From positions 1 through 32,373 of the forward strand of contig CALVTF010000004.1 in NCBI GenBank assembly GCA_944360025.1: DNA of 32,373 nucleotides. Direction: 5' to 3'. Below are positions 14,444-24,197 of this stretch, piece by piece (the first letter of the stretch is position 1; every line of letters begins with the position of its first letter). The translations under genes and the position numbers were made by a program. The notes beneath the pieces were generated by a model, which worked only from the letters and a program-made list of their open reading frames with translations, had not been told where the DNA came from and searched no databases. Source of the stretch: an uncultured Clostridia bacterium. GTDB taxonomy: Bacteria; Bacillota; Clostridia; Christensenellales; UBA1242.

Positions 14444-15868
14444 ATGTTTGATAAAACAAAATTAAATGAAGATGAGAGATATGGGTATGATTTTTTTATT
14501 CAACGTCTATTTAAAGGTTCTCGTGCAAGAGAAATTGAAGTGTCAGATGATAAAGATAAAAATTTAAAAGCATTTTTAACATACATTGCTCATCGCGATT
14601 TTAAAAACATTTCAGATCTTGCCGAAAGTATATACAAGACCTATAAAAAACTTGACCGCGAAGATGAAGTTGTGGGCTATGTTAATTTATTAGATAGTAA
14701 AATAGCACTTGCGGGGAGACATAGCCTGCTAAAAAAATTTTTGGAAGATTTTTTATTAAAAGACGGAGATGATATTTCCATTCCTGAAAAAGTAGCAAAG
14801 GCCGAACAAATAATGCCTTTATATTATGAAATAATGGAAAAAAGAATTTCAGGAAACTTAAATTGTTTTTATTTTGGCATCAAAAAACCAGACAATATAT
14901 TCGTAGGGGACTTTTATAGGTTTTTGTCGGCAAAGGGATATAAAAGATATAATGCCATTGAAAGTTTAATTTTTAAAAATAAAACAATCCTTTCAAAAGA
15001 TGCTGGAATAAGTCAAACTGATTTAGCAAATATGTATATTAATTTTGTTAATGACTTCTATGAAATACGTGGAAGAAAAAATTCAAAATATTATTTTCAT
15101 GTAAACAAAGATTTAGCACTGATTTGGGATAGATTAAAATATTTTAAACACCATTTAGAAAATTATATGAATGATGAAACAAAAGCATATGTGAGTGAAT
15201 ATGAAAAGAAAATTGCTTTCTTAGAAAATGACTATCAATTTAAAGAATTTTATATTCAAGCTTCTTATGAAGGACGTCATGGCGAATTTTATATTCAGGT
15301 TAGAGATGCATTGAAAGATATTGAAAATGAAGAAAATAAAAAAATAATCAAACAATTTTTAAATAAGGTAAAAAATGTAAAAGACGCTCTACTGTCAACT
15401 GATAATAGATATAAATTGTATCCTGTAAATTATTTTAAAGTCAACACTATGGACCCATGTCATTTTTATAACTTAATCATAAGTGCAATAAGGATATTGC
15501 CTAATGAAAAAGAACTTTTGGAAGAGACTAGACAACTTATGGTTCAGGCGTTTAATCAAACATTGAAGGATAATAATTACAGAGATGAAATACCTTTTGT
15601 TGCACACGAAGCCTCAGACAGAGTGCCTGATGCGGTTAAACACGTCGCAAAGATGATAGGGTTCAAGAATATTATTGCTCAAAATGGCTTGGGGCAGGAA
15701 GAGTTATCCAACATTCCTTCAAGGGTGGTTGAGATAATGAGAGAAGAAAGTTTGCCTTTGAATATCACTTGTATAAAGGGTGTGTTTGATGCTTGCTTGA
15801 ATGGAGAAAAAGCGGTTTATCTTCCAAATATGTCGCAAAAGTCAGATGATGGAGTAGAAAAAGAATAA
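14444..15868 (+). CDS. Hypothetical protein, 474 aa
   Basis: ATG 14444 is preferred to GTG 14438 because GTGAGGTG then sits at the right distance as a ribosome binding site. The product is soluble, mostly helical by composition, with many aromatic and charged residues. I recognise no family, metal site or nucleotide-binding motif. The C-terminal third (FVAHEASDRVPDAVKHVAKMIGFKNIIAQNGLG) is the most structured-looking part. The gene has its own strong promoter and terminator, so it is a single-gene unit between groESL and dnaG. Lineage-restricted housekeeping function is possible. Confidence 0.7.
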   Translation: MFDKTKLNEDERYGYDFFIQRLFKGSRAREIEVSDDKDKNLKAFLTYIAHRDFKNISDLAESIYKTYKKLDREDEVVGYVNLLDSKIALAGRHSLLKKFLEDFLLKDGDDISIPEKVAKAEQIMPLYYEIMEKRISGNLNCFYFGIKKPDNIFVGDFYRFLSAKGYKRYNAIESLIFKNKTILSKDAGISQTDLANMYINFVNDFYEIRGRKNSKYYFHVNKDLALIWDRLKYFKHHLENYMNDETKAYVSEYEKKIAFLENDYQFKEFYIQASYEGRHGEFYIQVRDALKDIENEENKKIIKQFLNKVKNVKDALLSTDNRYKLYPVNYFKVNTMDPCHFYNLIISAIRILPNEKELLEETRQLMVQAFNQTLKDNNYRDEIPFVAHEASDRVPDAVKHVAKMIGFKNIIAQNGLGQEELSNIPSRVVEIMREESLPLNITCIKGVFDACLNGEKAVYLPNMSQKSDDGVEKE

Positions 15869-15897
15869 AAATTCACCTTTAATTCTTTTTTCATAAT

Positions 15898-15926
15898 AAA
15901 AATGTCCTTAATTATGGACATTTTTT
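15898..15926 (+). terminator. Intrinsic terminator
   Basis: The stem AAAAATGTCC (15898-15907) and GGACATTTTT (15916-15925) has an 8-nt loop and ends in TTTTTT. It closes the 474-aa gene unit. Confidence 0.88.
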
Positions 15927-15956
15927 GTTTTAAATAAAGGAATTTAGTAAAAATTG

Positions 15957-15965
15957 TGGTATAAT
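15957..15965 (+). promoter_or_regulatory. Extended -10 promoter of the dnaG-rpoD operon
   Basis: TGGTATAAT combines the TGN extension with a perfect -10 (TATAAT, 15960-15965). No good -35 is visible, as is usual for extended -10 promoters. The dnaG start lies 32 bases downstream. Confidence 0.65.
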
Positions 15966-15996
15966 AGGAGTATATTGGCTTTTTGGGGGAATAAAT

Positions 15997-17766
15997 TTGC
16001 AAAGCAAAGGCTTTTCAGTTGAATGGTTACAGGAACTTAAAAGAAAAAATGATTTGGTCAGCATAGCCTCAAACTATCTTCGTCTTGAACAAAAAGGTCG
16101 AAGATTTTGGGCATGTTGTCCTTTTCATAGTGAAAAAACACCTTCGTTTACTATAAATGGCGAAGATGGTATTTATTATTGTTTTGGCTGCAAAGAAAGT
16201 GGAGACGTTATTAAATTTATTGAAAAAATGGAAAGCCTTGATTTTTATGATGCAGTAAAATTTTTAGCAGACCGAGCGGGGATGGCTCTTCCAGAGTTAC
16301 AATCGTCAGAAGAAATTGGACAAAGAAAAAAACTTAAAGAAAGAGTATTGTTAGCATTAGATTATGCCTATAAACATTATGTAGAAAATTTGTATTCTAA
16401 AGACGCTGTTAAAGCGCAAGAATACATAAAAAAAAGGAAATTCACTCGCAGAGAACTTGAAGATTTCAAAATTGGTTATTCCAAAAATTGGACAGACATG
16501 GTAGATTATCTACGCAAAAAAGGTTTTACTAATAATGAACTAATTTCTAGTGGAATTTGTGCACAAAAGAACAATAGACTTTTTGACGTGCTTGGTGAAA
16601 GACTTGTTTTTCCAATTTTTAATTCGTTTAATGAGTGTATCGGGTTTAGTGCAAGGGCTTTGGAGAAAACAGATTTTGCAAAATACAAGAATACTGCTGA
16701 GACCATTGTGTTTCAAAAAGGCAAAATAGTTTTTGGAATTAATTTGTTAAAAAAATTAAAACAACAAGAGGGACTTAAAAATATCATCTTGGTGGAAGGA
16801 CAGATGGATGTAATTGCCATGCACAAAGGTGGATTTAAAGATACTGTGGCTTGCATGGGAACTGCACTTACTAAAGACCATGTGAGTGAACTTAAAAAAT
16901 ATTCGGACAACATTGTGCTTTGTTTTGACAATGACGAGGCTGGCGAAAAAGCGACAATTCGAGCGATTGAAATGTTCAGAGATGAAGGTGTAAATCTTTC
17001 AGTTGTAAATTTAAGTGGCGGGAAAGACCCTGATGAAGTTTTAAATAATCTTGGCAAAGAAAAGTTGCAAGAGATGATTGATAATGCAGTTTCATACATG
17101 GACTATTTAATTTCTTACCACTTAAAGCATTATGATTTAAACAAGGCAGAACAAAAGAACAAATTTGTAAAAGCCGTGCTTGGGGAAATAAAAAAACTTG
17201 GAAGTGAAGCTTTATTTGAGCCTTACCTTGAAAAGATAAGAGACATAACAAATATACCGATTGAAATATTGCGACGTGAAATTGGCGAGGAAGTTAAATT
17301 TGTAAAAAAAGAAACAACAAATGTTGTAACAAAGACAGAGCAAGGCGGGAGCAAAGCGGTGGAATTTATTTTAGCTTCGCTTTTACACCATAAAAATTTT
17401 GTCAACAATAGAATTGATTATCATTTGCTTTTAGAAGACTATAAAAAATATTTGGATATAATTGATATGAATTTGCCACTTTCTTCCATATATGATTTGG
17501 ATGGAACAAGCGAAGATAAACTTTTGCTTAATATGATTAATTATAATTTCAGTTTGTATGATGGAGTGGAAGAAAAATATTTTAATGAGTGCTTGTGGCT
17601 TGTTGCGGAAGAAAAACTCAGAAAAATGCAAAATAATTTGAATTTAGAATTTAAAAATTGCGAAGATTTAGACAAAAGAAAATTGATAGCAAAACAACTT
17701 GGAAAAATTGCTAGTGATTTAAGAAATAAAAATTTGGAGGTTTTTAATGGCAGAAGAGAAAATTGA
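15997..17766 (+). CDS. dnaG: DNA primase DnaG
   Basis: The 589-aa protein starts at TTG 15997 behind GGGGGA. The N-terminal CHC2 zinc finger has Cys41, His44, Cys62 and Cys65 ([23 protein letters not shown]). The central primase core has GFSARAL and the Toprim motifs [14 protein letters not shown] and LCFDNDEAG. The C-terminal part is a divergent helicase-interaction domain. DnaG makes RNA primers for both strands at the replication fork. The last 20 bases overlap rpoD, so the two are translationally coupled. This is the macromolecular-synthesis operon without rpsU in front. Confidence 0.97.
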   Translation: MQSKGFSVEWLQELKRKNDLVSIASNYLRLEQKGRRFWACCPFHSEKTPSFTINGEDGIYYCFGCKESGDVIKFIEKMESLDFYDAVKFLADRAGMALPELQSSEEIGQRKKLKERVLLALDYAYKHYVENLYSKDAVKAQEYIKKRKFTRRELEDFKIGYSKNWTDMVDYLRKKGFTNNELISSGICAQKNNRLFDVLGERLVFPIFNSFNECIGFSARALEKTDFAKYKNTAETIVFQKGKIVFGINLLKKLKQQEGLKNIILVEGQMDVIAMHKGGFKDTVACMGTALTKDHVSELKKYSDNIVLCFDNDEAGEKATIRAIEMFRDEGVNLSVVNLSGGKDPDEVLNNLGKEKLQEMIDNAVSYMDYLISYHLKHYDLNKAEQKNKFVKAVLGEIKKLGSEALFEPYLEKIRDITNIPIEILRREIGEEVKFVKKETTNVVTKTEQGGSKAVEFILASLLHHKNFVNNRIDYHLLLEDYKKYLDIIDMNLPLSSIYDLDGTSEDKLLLNMINYNFSLYDGVEEKYFNECLWLVAEEKLRKMQNNLNLEFKNCEDLDKRKLIAKQLGKIASDLRNKNLEVFNGRREN

Positions 17767-18820
17767 TGAAGCAAAAATAAAACTTGTTCACGACAAATTA
17801 ATTGCTCTTTCCATGAAGAAGGGAGCAATTAATGCCGATGATATTTATTTTGCGCTTTCTAAAGTGGGAGAAAATACAAAAAATATTGAGAAATTTATTG
17901 GTGAGTTAGAGAAGAAAAACATAAAAATTATCAAGAGTAACGATGAGGACCTTTTGAAAGATAGTTTTGCCGATATTGCTCTTATGCCAAACGTAGATGA
18001 CCCTGTAAAAATGTATCTCAAAGACATAGGCAAAGTTCCACTTCTTTCGGCAGATGAGGAACGTGAATATGCAGAAAGAGCAATGAAAGGCGACGAATAC
18101 GCAAAATCAGTTCTTTGTGAAAGTAATCTTAGACTTGTTGTTAGTGTGGCAAAAAGATATGTTGGTAAAACGTCTATGTCTTTCTTAGACCTTATTCAAG
18201 AAGGGAATATGGGACTTTTAAAGGCCGTGGACAAGTTTGATTACACAAAAGGTTTTAAATTTTCCACTTATGCCACTTGGTGGATTAGACAAGCCATCAC
18301 AAGGGCTATGGCAGATCAATCAAGGACTATACGTATTCCTGTCCACATGGTAGAAACTATCAATAAATATGTTAAAGTTGTACGTGCTCTTATGCAAAAA
18401 CTTGGGCGTGAACCATCGGTTGAAGAAATCGCCTCTGAAATGGGAATAAGCGTGGCAAAAGTTTTAGAAATAAGACGAACCTCTCAAGACCCTATATCTT
18501 TGGAAACTCCTATGGGGGAGGAAGATGATGGTAAAATGGCAGATATTATTGAAGATGAATCTGCACAATCGCCGATGGATAGTGCTTCCCAAAGCTTGCT
18601 TCGCGAACAAATTTTAGCCGTCATTGATACTTTAACTCCAAGAGAACAAGAAGTCATTCGTCAACGTTATGGACTTATTGACGGTAAACAAAAAACCTTG
18701 GAAGAAGTAGGTAGAGAATTTTCAGTCACTCGTGAAAGAATCAGACAAATTGAGGCAAAGGCATTAAGGAAACTTAAACACCCTAATCGTAGCAAAAGAC
18801 TTGCAGATTTTGTGGACTAA
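17747..18820 (+). CDS. rpoD: Primary RNA polymerase sigma factor (sigma-70/SigA)
   Basis: The 357-aa protein has a short N-terminal region 1.1-like domain, region 1.2 ([16 protein letters not shown]), and region 2 with [33 protein letters not shown] and [14 protein letters not shown] for -10 binding and melting. Region 3 and region 4 follow, ending in the -35-binding helix-turn-helix [27 protein letters not shown]. The intact regions 1.2 and 4.2 mark it as the housekeeping factor. GGAGG lies inside the dnaG end. The consensus promoters of this window agree with its specificity. Confidence 0.97.
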   Translation: MAEEKIDEAKIKLVHDKLIALSMKKGAINADDIYFALSKVGENTKNIEKFIGELEKKNIKIIKSNDEDLLKDSFADIALMPNVDDPVKMYLKDIGKVPLLSADEEREYAERAMKGDEYAKSVLCESNLRLVVSVAKRYVGKTSMSFLDLIQEGNMGLLKAVDKFDYTKGFKFSTYATWWIRQAITRAMADQSRTIRIPVHMVETINKYVKVVRALMQKLGREPSVEEIASEMGISVAKVLEIRRTSQDPISLETPMGEEDDGKMADIIEDESAQSPMDSASQSLLREQILAVIDTLTPREQEVIRQRYGLIDGKQKTLEEVGREFSVTRERIRQIEAKALRKLKHPNRSKRLADFVD

Positions 18821-18832
18821 AAGGAGAATTAT

Positions 18833-19534
18833 ATGGATTTAACACAATTATTGAAATATCAAGATATGGACGCAAAACTTTTTTCTATTGAACAAAAACT
18901 TACTACAAGTCCATATAAGAAAAAGGCGAATGAACTTTCTTCGCTTGCAAAAAAAGCACAGGCAAAATCAAATGAACTTGAAAATGAAGCAAACAATGTT
19001 TTAAAAGAAATTGATGATTTAAAGGCTAGTTTCAACCAAAACAAAAAGAGTTTGGAATCATTGCTAAAAAAGGATTTAGATAAATTTACTTTAGAAGAGT
19101 TAGATTCTTTCACTGCATTAAAAGGAAAGATTTTAAGCAATCTTAATTCATTAGAAAAAATGCTTCAAAAATGTGCAGAAAAAATCAATGCTATTTTAGT
19201 GGAATTTAATAAAACAAAAAAAATGTATGATAATGCAAGAGTACAATTTGAAGATTGCAAAAAGAAAATTCAAGAAGAAAGCAAAGTTTTAGAACCTGAA
19301 AAGGAAAAAGTTAGAAAAGAACTAGAGGACTTAGAATCTAGTGTGGATAAACGACTTTTAGAAGAATATAAAAAACGAAGAAACGACAATATTTTCCCTG
19401 TTGTTGTTCCACTTGAAGGTAAGAATTTTTGTGGTCGTTGTCGTATGGAACTTCCAATGGCGGCAATTTCAAAAATTAATGACACAGGTGTAATTACCTG
19501 TGAACATTGTAAACGTCTAGTCTATAAAAAATAG
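18833..19534 (+). CDS. Coiled-coil protein with C-terminal C4 zinc ribbon
   Basis: The 233-aa protein begins 12 bases after rpoD with AAGGAG. Residues about 20-180 form a long charged coiled coil (KKANELSSLAKKAQAKSNEL and similar heptads). The C terminus has two CxxC pairs (CGRCRMEL and CEHCKRL) that would bind one zinc. This layout matches the zf-RING_7/CT398-type family found beside rpoD or rnhA in many bacteria. A role in nucleic-acid or secretion processes has been proposed for relatives but is not settled. Confidence 0.85.
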   Translation: MDLTQLLKYQDMDAKLFSIEQKLTTSPYKKKANELSSLAKKAQAKSNELENEANNVLKEIDDLKASFNQNKKSLESLLKKDLDKFTLEELDSFTALKGKILSNLNSLEKMLQKCAEKINAILVEFNKTKKMYDNARVQFEDCKKKIQEESKVLEPEKEKVRKELEDLESSVDKRLLEEYKKRRNDNIFPVVVPLEGKNFCGRCRMELPMAAISKINDTGVITCEHCKRLVYKK

Positions 19535-19543
19535 GAGGGGAAA

Positions 19544-20158
19544 ATGCAAGAAAAAAAATATAAATTGGTTGGAGATCCTGTAATTGAAATAGTTAATGGA
19601 GAACAGGTAGAGACATATCATATCATGGCACTTTCAACATTTAAAAATTTGGCAACTAATGAAATAATTAAAGAAGGTGATTTGGGAGGCAGAATTTCAA
19701 AGGAGAGTTTGTCTCAAGATGGAACTTGCTGGATTAGTGAAGATAGTGTTTTTCTATCGACAGACGAAAATGTGAGAATTATGGACAATGCTTACATTAA
19801 TTCAAGTGAGATTTCTGGAAATGTCTTTGTTTCGGGCAATGCTATTATAAATGATTCAGTACTTTCTAATGTTAGAGAAAATTACATGGAAATAAGCGAA
19901 AACGCACGTATAGTGAGTAGCACTTTAACCGGAAATGTCAAAGTTACAAATAAAGCAGAAATAGGCTATTCTTTTGTTGGCGGACAAGTTATTATTGATG
20001 GACAAAGCACATTAGAGAAATGTAAGGTTAAAAACATAAGCGTTAAACCGGATGACTTTATTACTATTAGAATGTTTGGTGAAAAGTTAGAAGATTATAC
20101 TATCCATGACAAAGAAATAAATGGTAAAGACTTAATTGTAAATGCACCACAAAAATAA
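19544..20158 (+). CDS. Beta-helix (hexapeptide-like) protein of the YdcK type
   Basis: The 204-aa protein has an N-terminal cap with IMALSTFKN, KEGDLGGRISKESLSQDGTCWI, then repeated short strands with GN or N at turns (ISGNVFVSGNAIINDSV, ISENARIVSSTLTGNVKVTNKAEI) as in left-handed beta-helices. The cap-plus-repeat layout matches YdcK-like proteins whose role is unknown; no acyltransferase catalytic His is obvious. GGAGGGG precedes ATG 19544, and the gene ends the dnaG operon before a terminator. Confidence 0.75.
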   Translation: MQEKKYKLVGDPVIEIVNGEQVETYHIMALSTFKNLATNEIIKEGDLGGRISKESLSQDGTCWISEDSVFLSTDENVRIMDNAYINSSEISGNVFVSGNAIINDSVLSNVRENYMEISENARIVSSTLTGNVKVTNKAEIGYSFVGGQVIIDGQSTLEKCKVKNISVKPDDFITIRMFGEKLEDYTIHDKEINGKDLIVNAPQK

Positions 20159-20194
20159 AATTAAATAATTTTAGTCAATCATTTTATAACTAAT

Positions 20195-20230
20195 AAAAAA
20201 TAGTGGCAAAAACTTCACCACTATTTTTTT
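20195..20230. terminator. Bidirectional intrinsic terminator between convergent genes
   Basis: The 12-bp stem AAAAAATAGTGG (20195-20206) and CCACTATTTTTT (20218-20229) is flanked by A- and T-runs, so it can stop transcription from both the beta-helix gene and the opposite cysteine desulfurase gene. Confidence 0.9.
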
Positions 20231-20241
20231 ACGTTTTGGCT

Positions 20242-21372
20242 TTAAATCAATTTTTTTATTTTTAATAAATGTTTTGTTGCATAAATTAATTTTTCCACTT
20301 CTTGAAAAGTGTTGGCAATTGAAAATGAAACACGGACAGCACCTTGCTCTAAAGTTCCTAATGCTTCGTGTTTTAATGGTGCACAGTGATAGCCACCTCG
20401 TACACAAATTTCATATTTTTCGTTAAGATATGTTGCAACTTCATTTGAGTTTAAACCCGATATATTAAAAGCAAAGACTCCATTTGCATTTTCAGTTGAA
20501 GTGTAAATTTCAACAGGAAGTTTGGAAAATTCATAATGAAGATAAGTTGTCAAATCTTCAAGTTTTTCTTTGATTTCACTATAATTTTCTTCCACAAATT
20601 GAAGCCCTGCTCCAAATCCTAAAATGGCTGGAGTGCAAATGGTTCCACTTTCATAACGTTCAGGAGAAATATTAGGTTGATGAAGTTCAAGTGAATTTGT
20701 GCCTGTTCCACCAAAGAGAATAGGCTTAAGTTCTATTTTTTCATCTTTCAAAAGGACTCCAACACCTTGAGGGGCATAAAATCCTTTATGTGGAGAAAAA
20801 ACAAGCATATCAATTCCCATTTTTTTCATATCATATCGGAAATGTCCACCACTTTGAGCGCCATCTACAAGAAAAGTGATACCTTTTTCTTTCAAGTGGT
20901 TGCCAATATTTTCAATTTCTGCTACGTCACCATTTACATTGGAAATATGATTGCAGACAACAAGTTTGGTGTCCTTTGTTAGCACCTTTTCAATGTCTTG
21001 CCAAGTTATTCCCTTTTTGGAAGATTGCTTAGCGACACTGTATTTAACACTAAAAGTATCTTTCAAGTGTTGAAGGGGACGAAGAACTGAATTATGTTCA
21101 TTTTCAGTGCAAACGATATGTCCGTCATGGCAGAAGCCTAGAATTGCAAGATTAAGAGCGTGTGTACAACCACCGGTAAAGATAACTTCATCACAATTTG
21201 TGTATCTTTTTAAATATTCTCTAACTTTTTCTACTTCCATGGCTGTTTTTAATGCTTCAATATGTCCGCTTCTTCCTGGATTTGCTGAATAGGTGGTAAG
21301 TGCAGTCAAAACTGCTCGTTGAACATTTTTAGGTTTTAAAAGTGTTGAAGCCGAATTATCAAAATAAATCAT
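20242..21372 (-). CDS. Cysteine desulfurase-like PLP enzyme (class V aminotransferase fold)
   Basis: ATG 21372 gives the family start MIYFDNSAST, with AGAGGA upstream; an open extension of 30 codons to 21462 is not coding. The 376-aa protein has the PLP lysine at Lys196 (FSPHKGFYAPQG) and a late VRGGYHCAPL with Cys330 at the active-cysteine position. These features mark the cysteine desulfurase group (EGC type, TIGR01977) that takes sulfur or selenium from cysteine or selenocysteine. It is divergent from a DUF3343 gene. DUF3343 proteins are proposed sulfur/selenium carriers, so the two may hand on a persulfide. No selenophosphate synthase is in the window. Confidence 0.9.
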   Translation of the reverse strand: MIYFDNSASTLLKPKNVQRAVLTALTTYSANPGRSGHIEALKTAMEVEKVREYLKRYTNCDEVIFTGGCTHALNLAILGFCHDGHIVCTENEHNSVLRPLQHLKDTFSVKYSVAKQSSKKGITWQDIEKVLTKDTKLVVCNHISNVNGDVAEIENIGNHLKEKGITFLVDGAQSGGHFRYDMKKMGIDMLVFSPHKGFYAPQGVGVLLKDEKIELKPILFGGTGTNSLELHQPNISPERYESGTICTPAILGFGAGLQFVEENYSEIKEKLEDLTTYLHYEFSKLPVEIYTSTENANGVFAFNISGLNSNEVATYLNEKYEICVRGGYHCAPLKHEALGTLEQGAVRVSFSIANTFQEVEKLIYATKHLLKIKKLI

Positions 21373-21479
21373 ATAAATCCTCTTAAAAAGAACAATCTTC
21401 TTTATTATCATATATAATATTAATGGGGGAATTTTGTGCATACAAAATTTCTTAAATACCAACTAGTCAGGGTGAAAAA

Positions 21480-21737
21480 ATGAGATATTATATCGCTGTT
21501 TTTAAGTCCCGTTCGCAAGTTATGAATTTTGCTAATTTACTTAGGGCAAACAACATTCCTTGTGCAATTATAAATACACCATCAAATTTAGGAAAGACAT
21601 GTGGGCTTTCAGTTAAGTTTTTATATGACTATTTTCCTAAGATTCAAAATCTTTTAAGAAGAAATAATTTCCGTTCTTTTGATGGATTTTATGAAGTTAC
21701 AAATAATTTTAACGGGACAAATATACAAAAAATTTAA
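21480..21737 (+). CDS. DUF3343 protein, putative sulfur/selenium carrier
   Basis: The 85-aa protein shows the DUF3343 layout: a first strand and helix MRYYIAVFKSRSQVMNFANLLRANNI, then PSNLGKTCGLSVKFLYD with the conserved cysteine before GLSV. Proteins of this family sit next to EGC-type cysteine desulfurases in Clostridia, as here (divergent, 107 bases apart). The proposed role is to carry sulfur or selenium on the cysteine. AGGGTG lies before the ATG. A short hairpin (GCAAAACA/TGTTTTGC, 21739-21760) follows without a T-run. Confidence 0.8.
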   Translation: MRYYIAVFKSRSQVMNFANLLRANNIPCAIINTPSNLGKTCGLSVKFLYDYFPKIQNLLRRNNFRSFDGFYEVTNNFNGTNIQKI

Positions 21738-21760
21738 AGCAAAACAAAAAATTGTTTTGC

Positions 21761-21979
21761 TTACATAAAGGCGATAAATATTGAAAATAAAATACAAAAA
21801 CACAAAAAATTAATTAAAAATATAAAAAATAATTAAAAATATTAAAAAAAACTAAAATTTATATAAAAAATTAATAATTTTAATAAAAATTAATTTTTTA
21901 ATTATTTTTTTATGATTTTAAAGAAGAAAATTCAATTTTTTAAAAGCATAATAAATATAAAATTTCATAGAATAATTTT
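21761..21979. other. Extremely AT-rich non-coding tract
   Basis: Over about 200 bases there are very few G or C, with A-runs and T-runs that follow a rough period (TTAATTAAAAAT-like phrases). No gene or clear promoter can be read. It lies upstream of the lytic transglycosylase gene. Such tracts bend and melt easily and may serve as an UP-element region or a nucleoid protein site; no function is demonstrable from the sequence. Confidence 0.6.
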
Positions 21980-22528
21980 ATGAAATATTTTTTGCCAATA
22001 TTTTTTTCTATAACTTTTATTTTTCTTTTCATGTTTGGCATAAGTTGTTTTTATGGCATAATTTTTCCATTAAAATTTCAAGAAGAGATAACTATGGCAA
22101 GTGAAACGTTTGAAGTTGACCCTGTGCTTATTGCAAGTGTGATTAAAAGTGAAAGCGGTTTTGATAAAAATGCTTTGTCAAGTAAAGGAGCGGTTGGACT
22201 TATGCAACTTCTTCCGACAACTGCAGATTATTTGTCGAAAAAATTAAACTATGGAGAATATGACTTAAATGATATTTCAGATAATATAAATTTAGGCACT
22301 TATTATCTTTCACTTTTAACTCAAGAATTTCAAGATGAAACTTTGGTTCTATGCGCCTATAATGCGGGGCCTTCTAATGTTAAAAATTGGCTTAAAACTG
22401 AAGAATATTCTACTGATGGAAAAACTCTTAAAGTAATTCCATTTAAAGAAACAGAAAACTATGTAAAAAAATGTGAGCAAGCAAAAAAATATTACAATAC
22501 AAAGCGTACCTATTTTGTTGTTGAATAA
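21980..22528 (+). CDS. Membrane-anchored SLT-type lytic transglycosylase
   Basis: The 182-aa protein has an N-terminal transmembrane anchor (about 4-30) followed by a lysozyme-like SLT domain. The catalytic glutamate is Glu58 in IKSESGFDKNALS, followed by KGAVGLMQLLPTTA, NINLGTYYLSLL and the late CAYNAGPSNVKNWL. The family cleaves peptidoglycan glycan strands to 1,6-anhydro ends outside the membrane, for wall remodelling. It has no good Shine-Dalgarno and is preceded by the AT-rich tract. It is a minimal one-domain version of the family. Confidence 0.92.
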   Translation: MKYFLPIFFSITFIFLFMFGISCFYGIIFPLKFQEEITMASETFEVDPVLIASVIKSESGFDKNALSSKGAVGLMQLLPTTADYLSKKLNYGEYDLNDISDNINLGTYYLSLLTQEFQDETLVLCAYNAGPSNVKNWLKTEEYSTDGKTLKVIPFKETENYVKKCEQAKKYYNTKRTYFVVE

Positions 22529-22608
22529 AGTAATAATTTATTAAGTTAAATGAAAATATTTACTTTCAAGTTTAAATTAAAAAATGCAATAAGAAAAATT
22601 TAAAATAA

Positions 22609-22631
22609 AAACAGGCAATACTTGCCTGTTT
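22609..22631. terminator. Hairpin terminator between convergent genes
   Basis: The stem AAACAGGCAA (22609-22618) and TTGCCTGTTT (22622-22631) has a 3-nt loop. On the minus strand it overlaps the phosphohexomutase stop and is followed by a T-rich run, so it best serves that gene. Confidence 0.75.
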
Positions 22632-24048
22632 ATTGTCTTTCTTTTACTCCAATAAATTTCTCTAATTTTGCCACCATCTTGTTGGAGTTTTCTAAATTTT
22701 CCATCTCTGTGAAAATTCTAACGACAAGTTCATTTCCACTAAACCTTATAGCCGCCCAATAGTTATTTTCAAAATTAATTTTTAGTCCGTCATTATAATT
22801 TGTTGAAACTATTTTTTTATCTAATTTAGGAAGTTCTTTTTTGATGAAAACTTGCTCATTTATCTCTGCCTTCTTTTCAAGAGTTATAGGATATGCGAAC
22901 TCTATAACGCAAGATGGAAAATGAAATTTTTGTGTTGTTTCAGTCAAGATTTCTTTGAAAGTCTTTTGATAATATGACATTAGGTCGAGAACTACAAAAC
23001 CGGCAAATATTCCGTCTTTACCATATATATGTTCTTTAAGTGAAATTCCATTTGTTTCTCCGCCCATAAAAGCGGTTGTATTTTGAAATGCTTCAGCAAC
23101 ATTTTTAAAGCCGACTTTTGTGATAATTTCCTTTTCGTTAAGGTCTTTTGCAATTAGGCTTATTAAACTTGAAAAGGCACCATTATGTGCAACTCCACCG
23201 CTGTAGCCCTTTACTTTTACAAAATATTCATAAACAGCAGGAAGAATATAGTTACAATCATAAATTTGACCACTTTTATCAATTATGGTTACTCTATCGC
23301 TATCTCCATCAAATGCTATTCCAATGTCAAAATTTTCTTTTACAACTCTTTCTTTTTGGTCGATTAGGTTTTTTAGATATGGAGCAGGAAGTCCGCCTTC
23401 AAAATATGGGTCGATATTTTCTTTCATAATTTCGTAGTTTGTAAAACCAAGTTTTTCGCAAATTTCACGAACAACAAGGCTAGAATTGCCGTGCATAGCA
23501 TTAAACAAAACTTTTGGATTGTATTTTAGAAGATTATCTTTATTAATGTAAGATACAACATTTTTTTGATAGGAATTTGTATTTTTTGTAAGTTTAATTA
23601 TACCTTTTTTTACACCTTCATCAAATGTGATTGATTTAATTTTGGTATAATCCATGTTGTTTGCAATTTTTTCAATTTTTTCTGCATATTTGTCATTGAC
23701 TTCGCCACTTTGTTTAAATACTTTTATACCATTATAAAAGTAAGGATTGTGACTTGCTGTTAAGACTATTCCAAAAGTGTGTTTTTTTGATAAATATGCA
23801 ATGGTAGGTGTAGGTGTTGGAATGGAATAAAAATTAATCTTAATTTTATAAAAAGCCAAAACTTCCGCTACCCATTTAGCAAAATCGCCAGCCATAAATC
23901 GATTGTCAAAGCCAATGTCAATAATTGCATTTTCCACCTTTTCTTTTTTGATAAGCATAGCGACAGCATAAGCCACCCTTTGAACAGTTTCTTTTGTAAA
24001 ATTGTCACCTATAATACCGCGAAAACCACTTGTTCCAAATTTAATCAT
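22630..24048 (-). CDS. Phosphohexomutase (phosphoglucomutase/phosphomannomutase family)
   Basis: The 472-aa protein has the four features of alpha-D-phosphohexomutases: phosphoserine Ser99 in TASHNP, the metal site DGDSDR, the sugar-binding GGETNG and the phosphate-binding RFSGNELVVRIF near the C terminus. It starts IKFGTSGFRGIIGDNF, as in this group. The enzyme moves phosphate between C1 and C6 of a hexose. GlmM, ManB or Pgm specificity cannot be assigned by eye. The GGAG site overlaps a short palindrome (CCTAAAATTAGG) just upstream of the ATG, which could modulate translation. Confidence 0.95.
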   Translation of the reverse strand: MIKFGTSGFRGIIGDNFTKETVQRVAYAVAMLIKKEKVENAIIDIGFDNRFMAGDFAKWVAEVLAFYKIKINFYSIPTPTPTIAYLSKKHTFGIVLTASHNPYFYNGIKVFKQSGEVNDKYAEKIEKIANNMDYTKIKSITFDEGVKKGIIKLTKNTNSYQKNVVSYINKDNLLKYNPKVLFNAMHGNSSLVVREICEKLGFTNYEIMKENIDPYFEGGLPAPYLKNLIDQKERVVKENFDIGIAFDGDSDRVTIIDKSGQIYDCNYILPAVYEYFVKVKGYSGGVAHNGAFSSLISLIAKDLNEKEIITKVGFKNVAEAFQNTTAFMGGETNGISLKEHIYGKDGIFAGFVVLDLMSYYQKTFKEILTETTQKFHFPSCVIEFAYPITLEKKAEINEQVFIKKELPKLDKKIVSTNYNDGLKINFENNYWAAIRFSGNELVVRIFTEMENLENSNKMVAKLEKFIGVKERQ

Positions 24049-24142
24049 ATTTTTTCTCCTAATTTTAGGATATAATATTTTGAATTTTTTTCAAAATAAA
24101 TTTCAAATCTTCTTGAAAAAATAATTTAGTGTGCTATTTTAA

Positions 24143-24171
24143 TTGAAAATTTCCTAATATTTTGTTACAAT
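24143..24171 (+). promoter_or_regulatory. Sigma-A promoter of the helicase-nuclease gene
   Basis: TTGAAA (-35, 24143-24148), 17 bases, TACAAT (-10, 24166-24171). ATG 24198 follows a GAAGAGG site. Confidence 0.75.
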
Positions 24172-24197
24172 AATATATATTTGAAGAGGTAATAAAA

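Noticed and set aside
16713..17099. 128-codon minus-strand open frame inside dnaG
   Set aside because: Shadow of the conserved primase Toprim region.
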